Shown: positions 34,341 to 42,760, numbered from the stretch's first letter. The stretch is DNA of 45,069 nt from Vulcanimicrobiota bacterium (GCA_019637395.1 JAHBVR010000032.1:1-45069), one strand, 5' to 3'. Notes: a model not told the origin generated them from the sequence alone. Program-made: numbers and translations.

Positions 34341-35370
34341 AGATACAGAGCTGCTCGATAGCCACGTCCATGTGCTCGGCCGGAATGAGGGTAAAGCCGT
34401 TGTCCTTCAGCCAGTCCAGGTCGTAAATCGTCTCCAGATAGCGATCGCCGCGGTCGGGATTGATCATGGCGATACGGCTGCCCGGCGGCAGCTGCTGGGC
34501 CAGGTGCAATCCGGCGGCCACGATGGCGCCGGTGGACGAGCCCAACAGCAATCCTTCGCGCTGGGCCAGCGCGTGGCACATCGAATAGGCGAGGTTTTCC
34601 GGCACCACATAGGCTTTGTCGATGGCCTTATAATCCAGGTTGGGGGGCCTGAACGAGAGCCCGATCCCGGTCATCTTGTAGGGCGCCGGGGCCGGGTCGA
34701 AGATGACCGACCCCTGCACGTCGACACCGACCAGTTGCAGTTTGGGGTAGCGCGGCTTAAGATAACGCGCCAGGCCGGACATCTGGCCGCCGGTGGAAAT
34801 TCCCACCACCAGGGCGTCCAGCTCCTCGCCGAAAGCCTCCTCCACTTCACGGGCGGTAAACAAGGCGTGCGCATCCGGATTATTGGGATTGTAGTGCTGG
34901 CATGGATACCACCCGCCGGGAATGGTTTCGGCCAGGCGGGTGGCCAGCGAAATGCGGGCCTTCTGCATCGAACCGGAGGCATCCACCTCACTCACTTCGG
35001 CCAGCTCCGCCCCGTAGGCCTTGAGCATGCGGCGAAAAGCCTGGGTCGTCTTGGCGTCGACCACGATGATGACACGATAACCCCGAGCGGCCCCCACAAT
35101 GGCCAGTCCTACTCCAAAGTTTCCTGAGCTGGATTCGATAATCGTGCCACCGGGACCCAGCAAACCGGCTTCTTCCGCCTGGTTGACCAGCACGGTGGCG
35201 TTTTTCTCTTTAATCGAGCCGCCCGGATTGCAGCTTTCCAACTTCAGATAGCATTGGCTGCTTTCGCAGACGGATGCGACCCTGCGCAGGCGTACAATCG
35301 GCACATCTCCCACGGCCTGAGTGATGTCTTCGCGAATTCGCGAGCGTTGTTGCGGCAAGATCAGGTTCAC
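34324..35370 (-). CDS. SbnA-like O-phosphoserine-dependent PLP synthase
   Basis: About 348 residues from GTG 35370 (AGGTG 5 bp upstream; the frame is open to 35430). A fold-type II PLP enzyme with K54 in GGSIKEK, ESSSGNFG, GISTGGQMSG, DVQGSVIFD and NPDRGDRYLETIYD near the end. The ESxSGN, GSVIF and DRGDRYL motifs are those of SbnA. SbnA joins O-phosphoserine and glutamate to make the precursor of L-2,3-diaminopropionate for staphyloferrin B. No SbnB-like dehydrogenase is nearby. It could also be a plain cysteine synthase. First gene of a five-gene run to mutM. Confidence 0.82.
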   Translation of the reverse strand: MNLILPQQRSRIREDITQAVGDVPIVRLRRVASVCESSQCYLKLESCNPGGSIKEKNATVLVNQAEEAGLLGPGGTIIESSSGNFGVGLAIVGAARGYRVIIVVDAKTTQAFRRMLKAYGAELAEVSEVDASGSMQKARISLATRLAETIPGGWYPCQHYNPNNPDAHALFTAREVEEAFGEELDALVVGISTGGQMSGLARYLKPRYPKLQLVGVDVQGSVIFDPAPAPYKMTGIGLSFRPPNLDYKAIDKAYVVPENLAYSMCHALAQREGLLLGSSTGAIVAAGLHLAQQLPPGSRIAMINPDRGDRYLETIYDLDWLKDNGFTLIPAEHMDVAIEQLCICDSPG

Positions 35371-35377
35371 CCTCACA

Positions 35378-35457
35378 CCTAAACACGGCACGTCCAGGGA
35401 AATGTAACCAAATTTTGAACACTTGGCCAAACCGTGTTTAGGGCCACCTGAACACTT
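35378..35457. promoter_or_regulatory. Inverted and direct repeats between divergent genes
   Basis: An 11-bp perfect inverted repeat, CCTAAACACGG (35378-35388) and CCGTGTTTAGG (35432-35442), flanks a direct repeat TGAACACTT (35416-35424 and 35449-35457). On the minus strand TTGGCC and TTACAT with a 17-bp spacer (35402-35430) make a possible promoter for the SbnA-like gene lying inside the inverted repeat. This looks like an operator region. The regulator is unknown. Confidence 0.5.
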
Positions 35458-35520
35458 TCCTGCCCAGGGACAACCGAGTCGAGTGAGAAACGATTTTTAT
35501 GAAATCCTGGGAGGGTGAAA

Positions 35521-36624
35521 ATGCAGACTGAGGCCGCCAGTAAACGTTGCGATTGCCCCGGGTGTGGGGCCACGTTGATCTTCGCCGCCGATTTGCAGAA
35601 GTTGCGCTGCGAGTATTGCGACGCCGAGATTGAACTCGACAAGCTGCAAAAAGGCGGCGAGCCGCCGCCCAGCGTGGTCGAACGAGCTCTCGCGGAACTG
35701 CTCAACTCTGAGGCAGCCAAAGGTTACGGCCTGCCTACCCAGGCCCTGCAGTGCAAGCAATGCGGCGCCGCCATCAATTATCCGGACAAGGTGACCTCGG
35801 GCAAATGTTGTTTTTGCGGCTCGGACACGGTCATCGAGCGCCCCGCCAACGCCCAGTTGATTCGCCCGGAGAGTCTGATTCCATTCAAGGTGACCAAGGA
35901 GCAGGCCAGCTCTAAGTTCAGTGAGTGGGTCGGTTCGCTGTGGTTCCGGCCCAACAATCTCAAACGCATGGCCCGCGTCCACGAAATAGGCGGGGTCTAC
36001 GCCCCCTTCTGGACCTTCGACGCCCAGGCCGACACGCGCTGGAACGCCGAAAGCGGCTATCACTACTATGTGACCGAGGAATACACCAATTCCGAGGGCA
36101 AGCGCGAGACGCGCCAGGTGCAGCATACTCGCTGGGAACCCTCCTCGGGACATCACCGAGGCAGCTACGATGATCTCCTGATCTGCGCCTCCAAGGGTCT
36201 GTCCGAAACCCTGGTGCGAGTATTGGAGCCCTTTCACACCACTCAAAATCTGGTAGGCTATCAGTCGAGCTACCTATCGGGTTGGGGCGCCGAAGAATAC
36301 GCGGTCGGGCCCAAAGAGGCCTGGGACAAAGGGCAGCAGCGCTTTGAGCAGCACGAGTACGCGGCCTGCTCCAGTCAGGTGCCCGGCGACACCCACCGTA
36401 ATTTGCGCATCTCCATGCGCCTCTCCTCGGTCACCTGGAAGCACTGCCTTTTGCCCATCTACGTGGCCGCCTATCGCTATAACGACAAAGTCTATCGCTT
36501 TCTGGTCAACGGCGAAACCGGCAAGGTGTCCGGCGAAGCCCCCTATAGCTTCTGGAAAATCTTCTTCGCGGTGGTGACCGCCATTCTCATCTTCATCCTG
36601 ATCATGCAACTCCAGAAGCATTGA
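35521..36624 (+). CDS. Double zinc-ribbon membrane protein
   Basis: A 367-residue protein from ATG 35521 (GGGAGG 7 bp upstream). The first zinc ribbon uses C12-x2-C15 and C30-x2-C33. The second lies at about 77-100 (CKQCGAAI...CCFCGS). A beta-rich middle region with many Trp/Tyr follows (YAPFWTFDAQ, HTRWEPSSGHH). A single membrane helix ends the protein (about 341-362). The family is seen as TFIIB-type zinc-ribbon or primosomal-helicase-like proteins in many genomes; function is unknown. The C-terminus overlaps the glycosyltransferase gene by 23 bp. Confidence 0.82.
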   Translation: MQTEAASKRCDCPGCGATLIFAADLQKLRCEYCDAEIELDKLQKGGEPPPSVVERALAELLNSEAAKGYGLPTQALQCKQCGAAINYPDKVTSGKCCFCGSDTVIERPANAQLIRPESLIPFKVTKEQASSKFSEWVGSLWFRPNNLKRMARVHEIGGVYAPFWTFDAQADTRWNAESGYHYYVTEEYTNSEGKRETRQVQHTRWEPSSGHHRGSYDDLLICASKGLSETLVRVLEPFHTTQNLVGYQSSYLSGWGAEEYAVGPKEAWDKGQQRFEQHEYAACSSQVPGDTHRNLRISMRLSSVTWKHCLLPIYVAAYRYNDKVYRFLVNGETGKVSGEAPYSFWKIFFAVVTAILIFILIMQLQKH

Positions 36625-37777
36625 GGCGCCGCCTGGCCTCTCGGTAGAGTTCCACCAGGCGCCCGGCGTAACGCTCGATCGAGTAGTTCTCCGCGGACCG
36701 GCCCGCCTCTTCAGACATATCCATGCGAAGTTTGCGGTCATCGCACAGGCGCGAGCAGGCCCCGGCAAAGTCGTCCAGCTTTTCCGAAGTGAGTAACCCG
36801 TCGTAGCCGTGATTGACCGTGTCGGCCGTGCCACAGGCCGAGACCGCCACCACCGGCAGCCGCGAAGCCAGTGCCTCGAGCACGACCAGGGGTTTGACCT
36901 CAGTGGTAGAACTGATGCAGAAGAAGTCAGCGGCTGCATAGTAGTCGGGCATCTCCGGATAGCTGGCCCCACCGGTGAAGAGAATCCGCTCGGTAACTCC
37001 GAGTTCCTGGGCCTGCTGGCGCAAAGCCGGCAGATCCGGTCCGTCCCCCACGATGGCCAGACAGGCGCCCGGCACTCGCGTAAAGGCCTGCAACAGAAAG
37101 GGTAGATTCTTTTCTCGTCCCAACCGGCCGGCAAAAATTGCGATGGGCGCCTCCTGAGGCCAGCCCAACTGCTGGCGCAGGGCCCGCCGATCCCGACGTC
37201 CCTGGAAGCGCTCCAGGTCGATGGCATTGGGAAGAGTCTCGGTCCAGGTAGCGATGCCCATATCCTGCATCACTTCGCGAATGGCCGAACTGGGAGCAAT
37301 AATCAGGTCGCAGCGCCGCGCGAAGCTTTGCACAGCCCAGCGCGTGGCCGCCCGTAACGGCGCCTGGGGCAATTTGATGTAGTGACAATACTGCTCATAC
37401 TGCGTATGAAAAGTATAAACCAACGGTATTTTTCGTATTTTAGCCCACATCCAGCCAACTTCTCCAAGCCAGAAGGGGTGATGAGTATGGACTACGTTCA
37501 AGCGACTTTGGGAAATAGCGTAGTGAGTTGGCGGCCAGCAGGGAATGGCCAGGGGATAGTTGACGCGCCGGCTTAACTGCACCGAAGGAAAGCGCCACAC
37601 CCCCGAGTGAGCGTCGCGATAGCCGGGCACGCGAGGAGCGAACACAAAAGGGCAATGCCCCTGATTGAGCAGCTCTTTGCGCAACAGATCAATGGAATTT
37701 ACTACGCCGCTAATGATCGGGCGATAAATGTTGGAAAAGAGTCCAACCCGCAGGGCTTCAGGGGAGCTGCCCAGCAC
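36602..37777 (-). CDS. GT4-family glycosyltransferase
   Basis: A 391-residue GT-B glycosyltransferase. The N-terminus VGLFSNIYRPIISGVVNSI and HTHHPFWLG, and in the C-terminal half IFAGRLGREKNL, IVGDGPDLPAL, FTGG and the E-x7-E motif in TEVKPLVVLEAL, place it in GT4 (PimB/lipid mannosyl- or glucosyl-transferase-like). It probably adds a sugar to a lipid or polysaccharide at the membrane. GTG 37777 overlaps the end of gmhA by 20 bp, linking it to heptose metabolism. The donor and acceptor are unknown. Confidence 0.9.
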   Translation of the reverse strand: MLGSSPEALRVGLFSNIYRPIISGVVNSIDLLRKELLNQGHCPFVFAPRVPGYRDAHSGVWRFPSVQLSRRVNYPLAIPCWPPTHYAISQSRLNVVHTHHPFWLGEVGWMWAKIRKIPLVYTFHTQYEQYCHYIKLPQAPLRAATRWAVQSFARRCDLIIAPSSAIREVMQDMGIATWTETLPNAIDLERFQGRRDRRALRQQLGWPQEAPIAIFAGRLGREKNLPFLLQAFTRVPGACLAIVGDGPDLPALRQQAQELGVTERILFTGGASYPEMPDYYAAADFFCISSTTEVKPLVVLEALASRLPVVAVSACGTADTVNHGYDGLLTSEKLDDFAGACSRLCDDRKLRMDMSEEAGRSAENYSIERYAGRLVELYREARRRLNASGVA

Positions 37778-38336
37778 GACGGGCTTCCTCGATCATTTCG
37801 CACCAGATGTGGCCGACCGAGAGGTGGACTTCCTGGATACGGCAGGTGCGCGCACTGGGCACGACCAGCGTATGCGCACACAGAGCCGCCAACTGTCCTC
37901 CCTGGCGCCCGGTCAGGCCGAGGCTGACCAACTTCATTTCCCGGGCAGCCTCCACTGCTCTGACAATGTTGAGCGAGTTGCCCGAGGTGCTGATGGCCAC
38001 CAGGCAATCACCGGGACGGGCCAGAGCACGCAGTTGGCGCACATAAATCTGATCGTAGCCGAAATCATTGGCCACGGCGGTGAGGATCGAGGAATCGGTG
38101 GTCAGGGCCAGAGCGTTGAGCTGATTGTCCATTTCGAAACGACCCACCAGTTCCGCGGCGAGGTGCTGGCAGTCGGCGGCGCTGCCGCCGTTACCGCAGA
38201 AAAAAATCCGCCCGCCAGCGGCCAGAGATTGGATGAGTAATTTTCCGCCAGCTTCAATCTGCTCGGCCAGCTCCAGCATCTGTTGACGCAACTCGATGCC
38301 TTCCTGCAGGGATTGGCGAATCAAGTTCTGATACAA
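37758..38336 (-). CDS. gmhA: Phosphoheptose isomerase
   Basis: A 192-residue SIS-domain protein, exactly the length of E. coli GmhA, if started at TTG 38336 (GAGGG 5 bp upstream). The GTG at 38363 lies in the rpsN terminator and is rejected. LYQNLIRQSLQEG, CGNGGSAAD (47-55), NDFGYDQIY, ISTSGNS and RIQEVHL are characteristic. It converts sedoheptulose-7-phosphate to heptose-7-phosphate for ADP-heptose. No gmhB/hldE/waaF is nearby. A DiaA-like SIS role is less likely. Confidence 0.88.
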   Translation of the reverse strand: MYQNLIRQSLQEGIELRQQMLELAEQIEAGGKLLIQSLAAGGRIFFCGNGGSAADCQHLAAELVGRFEMDNQLNALALTTDSSILTAVANDFGYDQIYVRQLRALARPGDCLVAISTSGNSLNIVRAVEAAREMKLVSLGLTGRQGGQLAALCAHTLVVPSARTCRIQEVHLSVGHIWCEMIEEARRAGQLP

Positions 38337-38342
38337 AATTCC

Positions 38343-38376
38343 CTCACAAAGCAACAAAACCACCGGGTGGTGGTTT
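38343..38376 (-). terminator. Rho-independent terminator of rpsN
   Basis: An 8-bp stem (38357-38364 with 38369-38376) with a 4-base loop is followed on the minus strand by TTTTGTTGCTTTG. It lies 24 bp after the rpsN stop and just before gmhA. Confidence 0.7.
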
Positions 38377-38399
38377 CGTTCGAGCAGACCTGACTGGGA

Positions 38400-38705
38400 C
38401 TACCAGCTGGCCTTTTTCATTCCCGGAATCAAGCCCTGGTGAGCCATCTCGCGGAGCACAATACGCGAAAGCATGAACTTCCGGTAGACAGCCTTGGGAC
38501 GACCCGAGATCTGACAGCGGTTGACCACGCGGGTGAACGAACCGTTGCGCGGCATGGCCTGAAGCTTGATACGGGCAGCTTCCTGATCTTCCGGGCTGAC
38601 ATTGGGATCGATGGCTTTCTTGCGAAGCTCTTCGCGCTTGGCTTTGTGGCGCAGCGCCATCTCTCTGCGGCGGTTATTATTTACGACTTTGCTGACTTTC
38701 GCCAT
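38400..38705 (-). CDS. rpsN: 30S ribosomal protein S14, zinc-independent form
   Basis: A 101-residue S14. It has the long form with the inserted segment ([17 protein letters not shown]) and lacks the two CxxC pairs of the short zinc-binding form. [16 protein letters not shown] and the [22 protein letters not shown]-terminus are diagnostic. It sits alone, outside a ribosomal protein operon, with its own promoter and terminator. In genomes with two S14 genes the zinc-free copy is often a zinc-starvation paralogue; I see no Zur-type palindrome here. Confidence 0.96.
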   Translation of the reverse strand: MAKVSKVVNNNRRREMALRHKAKREELRKKAIDPNVSPEDQEAARIKLQAMPRNGSFTRVVNRCQISGRPKAVYRKFMLSRIVLREMAHQGLIPGMKKASW

Positions 38706-38761
38706 CGAAAAGGTTCCTCGTTGCTGCCTCCCGCCAGGCGGGGGGTCGGTAGTATTTGCGG

Positions 38762-38790
38762 AGTATAGGCAAAAGGCGCATCACTGTCAA
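38762..38790 (-). promoter_or_regulatory. Promoter of rpsN
   Basis: On the minus strand a perfect TTGACA (38790-38785), a 17-bp spacer and TATACT (38767-38762). The -35 overlaps the end of the upstream 270-residue gene. Confidence 0.85.
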
Positions 38791-39599
38791 CCATGGCTCT
38801 GTTTTATCAGGTAGTCGACATAGCCGCCCATGGCTACCGAGGCGGGCGCGCCACCGCTGAGGAAGACGGCCAGTTGCTCGGCGAAGAAGTGATCCGGCCC
38901 CGTCCAGCGCGGGTCCTGACCGCGACACTGATGGTAGTTGGAAAGCACGGCCAGAGAGCTGAGGCTGGCGCAGACGCCATCTCCCAGAGCCAGATCATAG
39001 GTGCGCGCGAAGGCTTCGTAAATTTGCGCGGGGGCCGCGCCGGCCAGCACCGTCACCTGCAAGTCGTGACGAGCAAACTCGGCGCCCAGATGCACGGTCA
39101 ATCCGAAGTCGATGCAGCGCTGCGCGATTCCCCGACCAAAACGGCAGAGCAACCAGGCCAGCCGGCTCCGGCCGGCCCGTTCGGGAGGGTCGGCCAGCAG
39201 CGGCTCGATCCAGTCGGGGCAGCTCCAATCCGGGTCGACTTCCAGATCGGGCCAGGGCTCCAGCTCCATGGGGGGCCCGCTCCAGCGCCCATAGCCGGAC
39301 AGGTCCTCTTCTTTCATAGGCTTCTCGGCCTTGGGCTGGGGCGCACTCTTTAGAATGAAGCCACCGCCGGCGGCCTGGCGAGGAGGGGCCACAGGCGGCA
39401 TGGGGTAGGTGGGGCGCCGGTAGGTCTTCTGATTGCGCTCGCGTTCTTCGCGTTCTTTGTCCTTCTTGGAGAGCGAAACAGAATCTTGGGGAGCGGGCGG
39501 TGCTTCTTCGGGAGTAACGCCTAACTGGTTGCGCTTCAGCAGCCCGGCCGAATCCACCCAGGGTTGGCGCGGACCGAGCGGCTGAAACGGCTGCATCAT
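38787..39599 (-). CDS. Hypothetical protein paired with the zincin gene
   Basis: A 270-residue protein, not recognised. The first 110 residues are disordered by appearance, rich in Pro, Gln and charged residues (a KKDKEREERERNQKTYRRP stretch near 45-63). Residues 115-270 look folded, with several Trp/Asp/Pro in the middle and an Ala/Leu-rich C-terminal half. There is no signal peptide or membrane helix. It begins with ATGATG one base after the zincin stop, so the two are almost certainly co-translated. A partner, chaperone or substrate of the zincin are possibilities; none is shown. Confidence 0.72.
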   Translation of the reverse strand: MMQPFQPLGPRQPWVDSAGLLKRNQLGVTPEEAPPAPQDSVSLSKKDKEREERERNQKTYRRPTYPMPPVAPPRQAAGGGFILKSAPQPKAEKPMKEEDLSGYGRWSGPPMELEPWPDLEVDPDWSCPDWIEPLLADPPERAGRSRLAWLLCRFGRGIAQRCIDFGLTVHLGAEFARHDLQVTVLAGAAPAQIYEAFARTYDLALGDGVCASLSSLAVLSNYHQCRGQDPRWTGPDHFFAEQLAVFLSGGAPASVAMGGYVDYLIKQSHG

Positions 39600-39600
39600 T

Positions 39601-41097
39601 TTAGAAAGTGCCGGCCTGCCAGGTCGGCCCGGCGACGATCATCATCGAGCTCAATTGTTGTTGCAATGCGGGTGAATCACCCAGATGGCGGCGACACTGA
39701 TCGTAAAAATAGGGACCGCCCAATTCCAAAGCCTGTAGCACTCCCGTTCCCAGTCGGGCCCGCTCCGGATCCCCGGGTTCCAGACTGGAGGCTCGGGCCA
39801 GATCGCCGGTCACCGTCTGCACGGAGATCGCTTCAGCGGGCTGGTTGCTCTCTTCGCGCAGCGCGTTCAGCACCCACAGGCGGCGGCTCTGCTCGGGCTT
39901 GCTGACGTTGAAGAATTGCTCCTCATCCAGTTTGCCCCCGGTGCCGGTATGCTCCATCAGGCTGCGCAGAATGCGCTGCAAGTGACGATCGGCATCCACA
40001 AGTTCGCCATCGGCGTTGCGATACCCCAGAGGTGACTGGCCGGAGCGCACCGCTTCGGCCATTTCCTGCAGATGAGGTCGGGCCGGCGCCAGATACCAAT
40101 CGTAGCACTGCTGAGCGATGAAAGTCAGTTTCTCGCCGTACTTGCCGCGAGCCAACAAACCCAGCTCGGGAAATTGCTTATACTGGCGCCAGTTGAGCAT
40201 CAGATCGGCGTGGGCTTCGGCGAAATCCTCCATGCGGTTGCGGCGCGCATAGTCGCTGCGGAAGTCGCCGGCCTCGAGGCCCTGGCCAAAGGGACTGCCG
40301 GGCGCGTCGCTGAGGCGAGTCAGTCCGAACTTCGCTCCCATTTCTTCATCCACCAGGTGGCCGATCTCGTGGCCCAGGTAGTCTTTGGCCTTCTCGTGGT
40401 CGAGCAGGGCATCGCGGGAAATGGCCACCTGGCCGTTGCCTCCCAGCCCGGCCATGCCGGCGGCGGAGCCGTTCTGCATTTCGCCCAGCAAGGTCTGGAT
40501 ATGCAGGTTTTTGAGGATTTTCTTGACTCGCTCGGGACCCATCTGATCCCAAATGGGCTGTAGGGCCTTGGCCAACCGGCCTTGTTCCCCGGGGTCGATC
40601 ACGCCGGTCAGGGGAATCCCCAGAACCTGACCCTGGGCTCCTACCGCCTGACTGACCTTGATCTGATCGGCCAGACTACCACCGGCGATAATCCACTTAT
40701 TTTCGCCATTAAAGTTGGCTGTGCCGAAGATCTTTTGAGGATCCAGGTCCCCGAGCACATCGATCAGGACCGGTGCCAGCGCCGGCATGCAGGCCAACTG
40801 CGAGCTGGCCAAAGCGCCCATATAGGCGGGGTTGCCGAGCATTCCGAATTTCGGCTGGCCGGCGGCCGGAGCCGGGGCGACTTCGCCGCTGCCCTGTTCC
40901 AGGTACTTGTGCTCCACCAGTTGTAGAGCCGTGAATTCAATCAAGTCGGGGCCAGGATTGGCCACCGTGGCTTCCAGTTTCTGGCGGGCCATTTCTCGAA
41001 AATAGTCGGCCGCTCCGCTGTAGGGAGAAGGCTCCCGCTTGAGTTTAGGCGGGCCGGACTGCAACCAGCTCTGCTTCTGCGGGCGGATTCCGTCCAT
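39601..41097 (-). CDS. Anthrax-lethal-factor/PPEP-like zinc metalloprotease
   Basis: A 498-residue protein with the zincin motif HEIGH at 243-247, followed by Y283 and E290 in DYARRNRMEDFAEAH. In anthrax lethal factor the set is HEFGH (686-690), Y728 and E735 (in EFFAEAF); in PPEP-1 it is HExxH (142-146), Y178 and E185. The 43-residue spacing from the last His to Glu and the Tyr seven residues before it match this clan. No signal peptide or lipobox is seen. The N-terminal 60 residues are basic and Pro-rich. The target is unknown. It is divergent from the SGNH hydrolase (70 bp) and followed at once by the 270-residue gene. Confidence 0.82.
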   Translation of the reverse strand: MDGIRPQKQSWLQSGPPKLKREPSPYSGAADYFREMARQKLEATVANPGPDLIEFTALQLVEHKYLEQGSGEVAPAPAAGQPKFGMLGNPAYMGALASSQLACMPALAPVLIDVLGDLDPQKIFGTANFNGENKWIIAGGSLADQIKVSQAVGAQGQVLGIPLTGVIDPGEQGRLAKALQPIWDQMGPERVKKILKNLHIQTLLGEMQNGSAAGMAGLGGNGQVAISRDALLDHEKAKDYLGHEIGHLVDEEMGAKFGLTRLSDAPGSPFGQGLEAGDFRSDYARRNRMEDFAEAHADLMLNWRQYKQFPELGLLARGKYGEKLTFIAQQCYDWYLAPARPHLQEMAEAVRSGQSPLGYRNADGELVDADRHLQRILRSLMEHTGTGGKLDEEQFFNVSKPEQSRRLWVLNALREESNQPAEAISVQTVTGDLARASSLEPGDPERARLGTGVLQALELGGPYFYDQCRRHLGDSPALQQQLSSMMIVAGPTWQAGTF

Positions 41098-41167
41098 TCA
41101 GGCGAGTTCTCTGACCATGTCACCTTTTTGTAACATGCTTGGCCGGGGTAGTGCCTAGACTGTTTCT

Positions 41168-42760
41168 ATGAAAGTTTCCTCGCATTCGCCGGCCACGCCA
41201 CCGCGGAGGGCCCCCAAGTTGGTGGCCATCGGCGACAGTCTTACCGCCGGCATGCAAGATTGCAATCTGGTGGGCAGCCGCCAGGAGCATTCCTATCCCG
41301 CTTTGATCGCGCGTCAGGGAGGCATGCAGTTCAAGCAGCCGCTGCTCAGCGAAAACGGCATTCCCCCCAAACTTTTCATGAGTCCCGACAGCTCGCTAAT
41401 GAAAACGGCCTGGCGCTATGCCCTGGTCGGGCTGGCCCACACCGCCCCCATGGCCGCCACCGCGCTCGGCATCAATCCCCCCGAATGGCTCTACACGGGC
41501 ATCTACCACGCCGGAGGCATGGGCCAGCGCCAGCAGAAGGGAGAAGTGCAAAACTTCGCCATCCCCGGCCTGGAAGCGCGCCACCTGAACACCATTCGTA
41601 ACGTCAAGGACTATGCGCGCGAGGTTGTGATGGGCATCGAAGGCAAGGGCGCCATGCTGGCCGAAGTGCCCTTCATTCGCCAGATCACCCAGGGCGGCCG
41701 CTCGGCCCGGCACGGGGTTTCCCAGATCGACTCGGCCATCGCCCAGAAGCCCGATATGGTCATGCTCTGGGCCGGCAACAACGATGCTCTGGCGGGCGCT
41801 CTTTCCGGCGAGGTCAACGACCTCTCCCTGACTCCCATGGAAGACCGTCCCTGGAAGATGGAAAAAAAGCGGTGGCCCTGGAGCAAGCCGAAGGAAGTGG
41901 ACACCCCTGAGGTCATCCCCGGCTTCGTATCCACCATGGCCGGTCCGAACGGCACCGTCACCCGCCTGCTCAACGAGACCGAGGCGGAAATCATGCTGAT
42001 GAACATTCCCGACGTGACGGTCATTCCCCATCTTTTCAAGCTGGGCGAGAAAGTCGGCCCCCTCCCCTTCCGCATGGTGTTGCCGGGCGGCGCCGACGTG
42101 ACCGACAAGATTTCCAACTGGAAGCTGCCGACCAAAATTGCCGGCCAAGGCAAAGATGGGCGCGTCTACTTCCCGGACGGCACGCGCGTGGGCTTGGCCC
42201 AGGTTCTCAAGAAGTTGACCCACTACTACAAGGTCAAGACGGAAAAAGACCTGGATGACGCACTGCTCTCCATGACCCGTGGCGGAGGCGGAGTTTTCAC
42301 CGAGAAAGAAGCGCTCGATCCCGAGGAAACCTCCACCATTCAAACCCGGGTCAATGAGTACAATGCTTTGCTCAAGGACCTGGAAGACAAAAACGAGCGG
42401 GTTCACCTGGTCGATGTCAACGCCACCTTGAATCGAGCCGCTCGGGAGGGAATCCCCCTGCGCGGGGAAGGCGGGCCGGTGACCGTCACCAATATCTTTA
42501 CCGGCTCTCAGGATCAGCGCGGCTACCAGGGGATGTTCAGCTTCGACGGCATCCATCCCAGCGATGTCGGCTACGCGGTTATCGCCAACGAAATCATCGA
42601 CAAAGCGCGCGCGGATCTCAAAGGCGACGAACGCTTCACCACCTTGCTCAACAGTCAGCCCGTGGATGAAAAGCAGGCGCTGGCCGGCGATCCTCATCGC
42701 CAGAGTGCCCGCTTGCTGCTCAATGGCTTCGTTTCGGAGCAGCTGAACTCGGTTTCGTGA
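41168..42760 (+). CDS. Large SGNH/GDSL-type hydrolase
   Basis: A 530-residue SGNH hydrolase, larger than typical (200-300). Block I GDSLTAG has the nucleophile S24, block III is G203-N-N205-D, and block V is D460-G-I-H463 (FDGIHPSDVGYAVIAN). Long insertions lie between blocks III and V (about 215-400), including a DGRVYFPDGTRV segment. There is no signal peptide. It is probably an esterase or lipase-like enzyme with unknown substrate. The ATG has no Shine-Dalgarno sequence. TAGACT at 41156-41161 would place a transcript start near the ATG, so it may be leaderless. It overlaps the next gene by 4 bp. Confidence 0.9.
   Translation: MKVSSHSPATPPRRAPKLVAIGDSLTAGMQDCNLVGSRQEHSYPALIARQGGMQFKQPLLSENGIPPKLFMSPDSSLMKTAWRYALVGLAHTAPMAATALGINPPEWLYTGIYHAGGMGQRQQKGEVQNFAIPGLEARHLNTIRNVKDYAREVVMGIEGKGAMLAEVPFIRQITQGGRSARHGVSQIDSAIAQKPDMVMLWAGNNDALAGALSGEVNDLSLTPMEDRPWKMEKKRWPWSKPKEVDTPEVIPGFVSTMAGPNGTVTRLLNETEAEIMLMNIPDVTVIPHLFKLGEKVGPLPFRMVLPGGADVTDKISNWKLPTKIAGQGKDGRVYFPDGTRVGLAQVLKKLTHYYKVKTEKDLDDALLSMTRGGGGVFTEKEALDPEETSTIQTRVNEYNALLKDLEDKNERVHLVDVNATLNRAAREGIPLRGEGGPVTVTNIFTGSQDQRGYQGMFSFDGIHPSDVGYAVIANEIIDKARADLKGDERFTTLLNSQPVDEKQALAGDPHRQSARLLLNGFVSEQLNSVS

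Noticed and set aside
41396-42697. A 433-codon minus-strand frame opposite the SGNH hydrolase
   Set aside because: The plus strand carries the SGNH catalytic blocks in order; the minus frame is a composition artefact.
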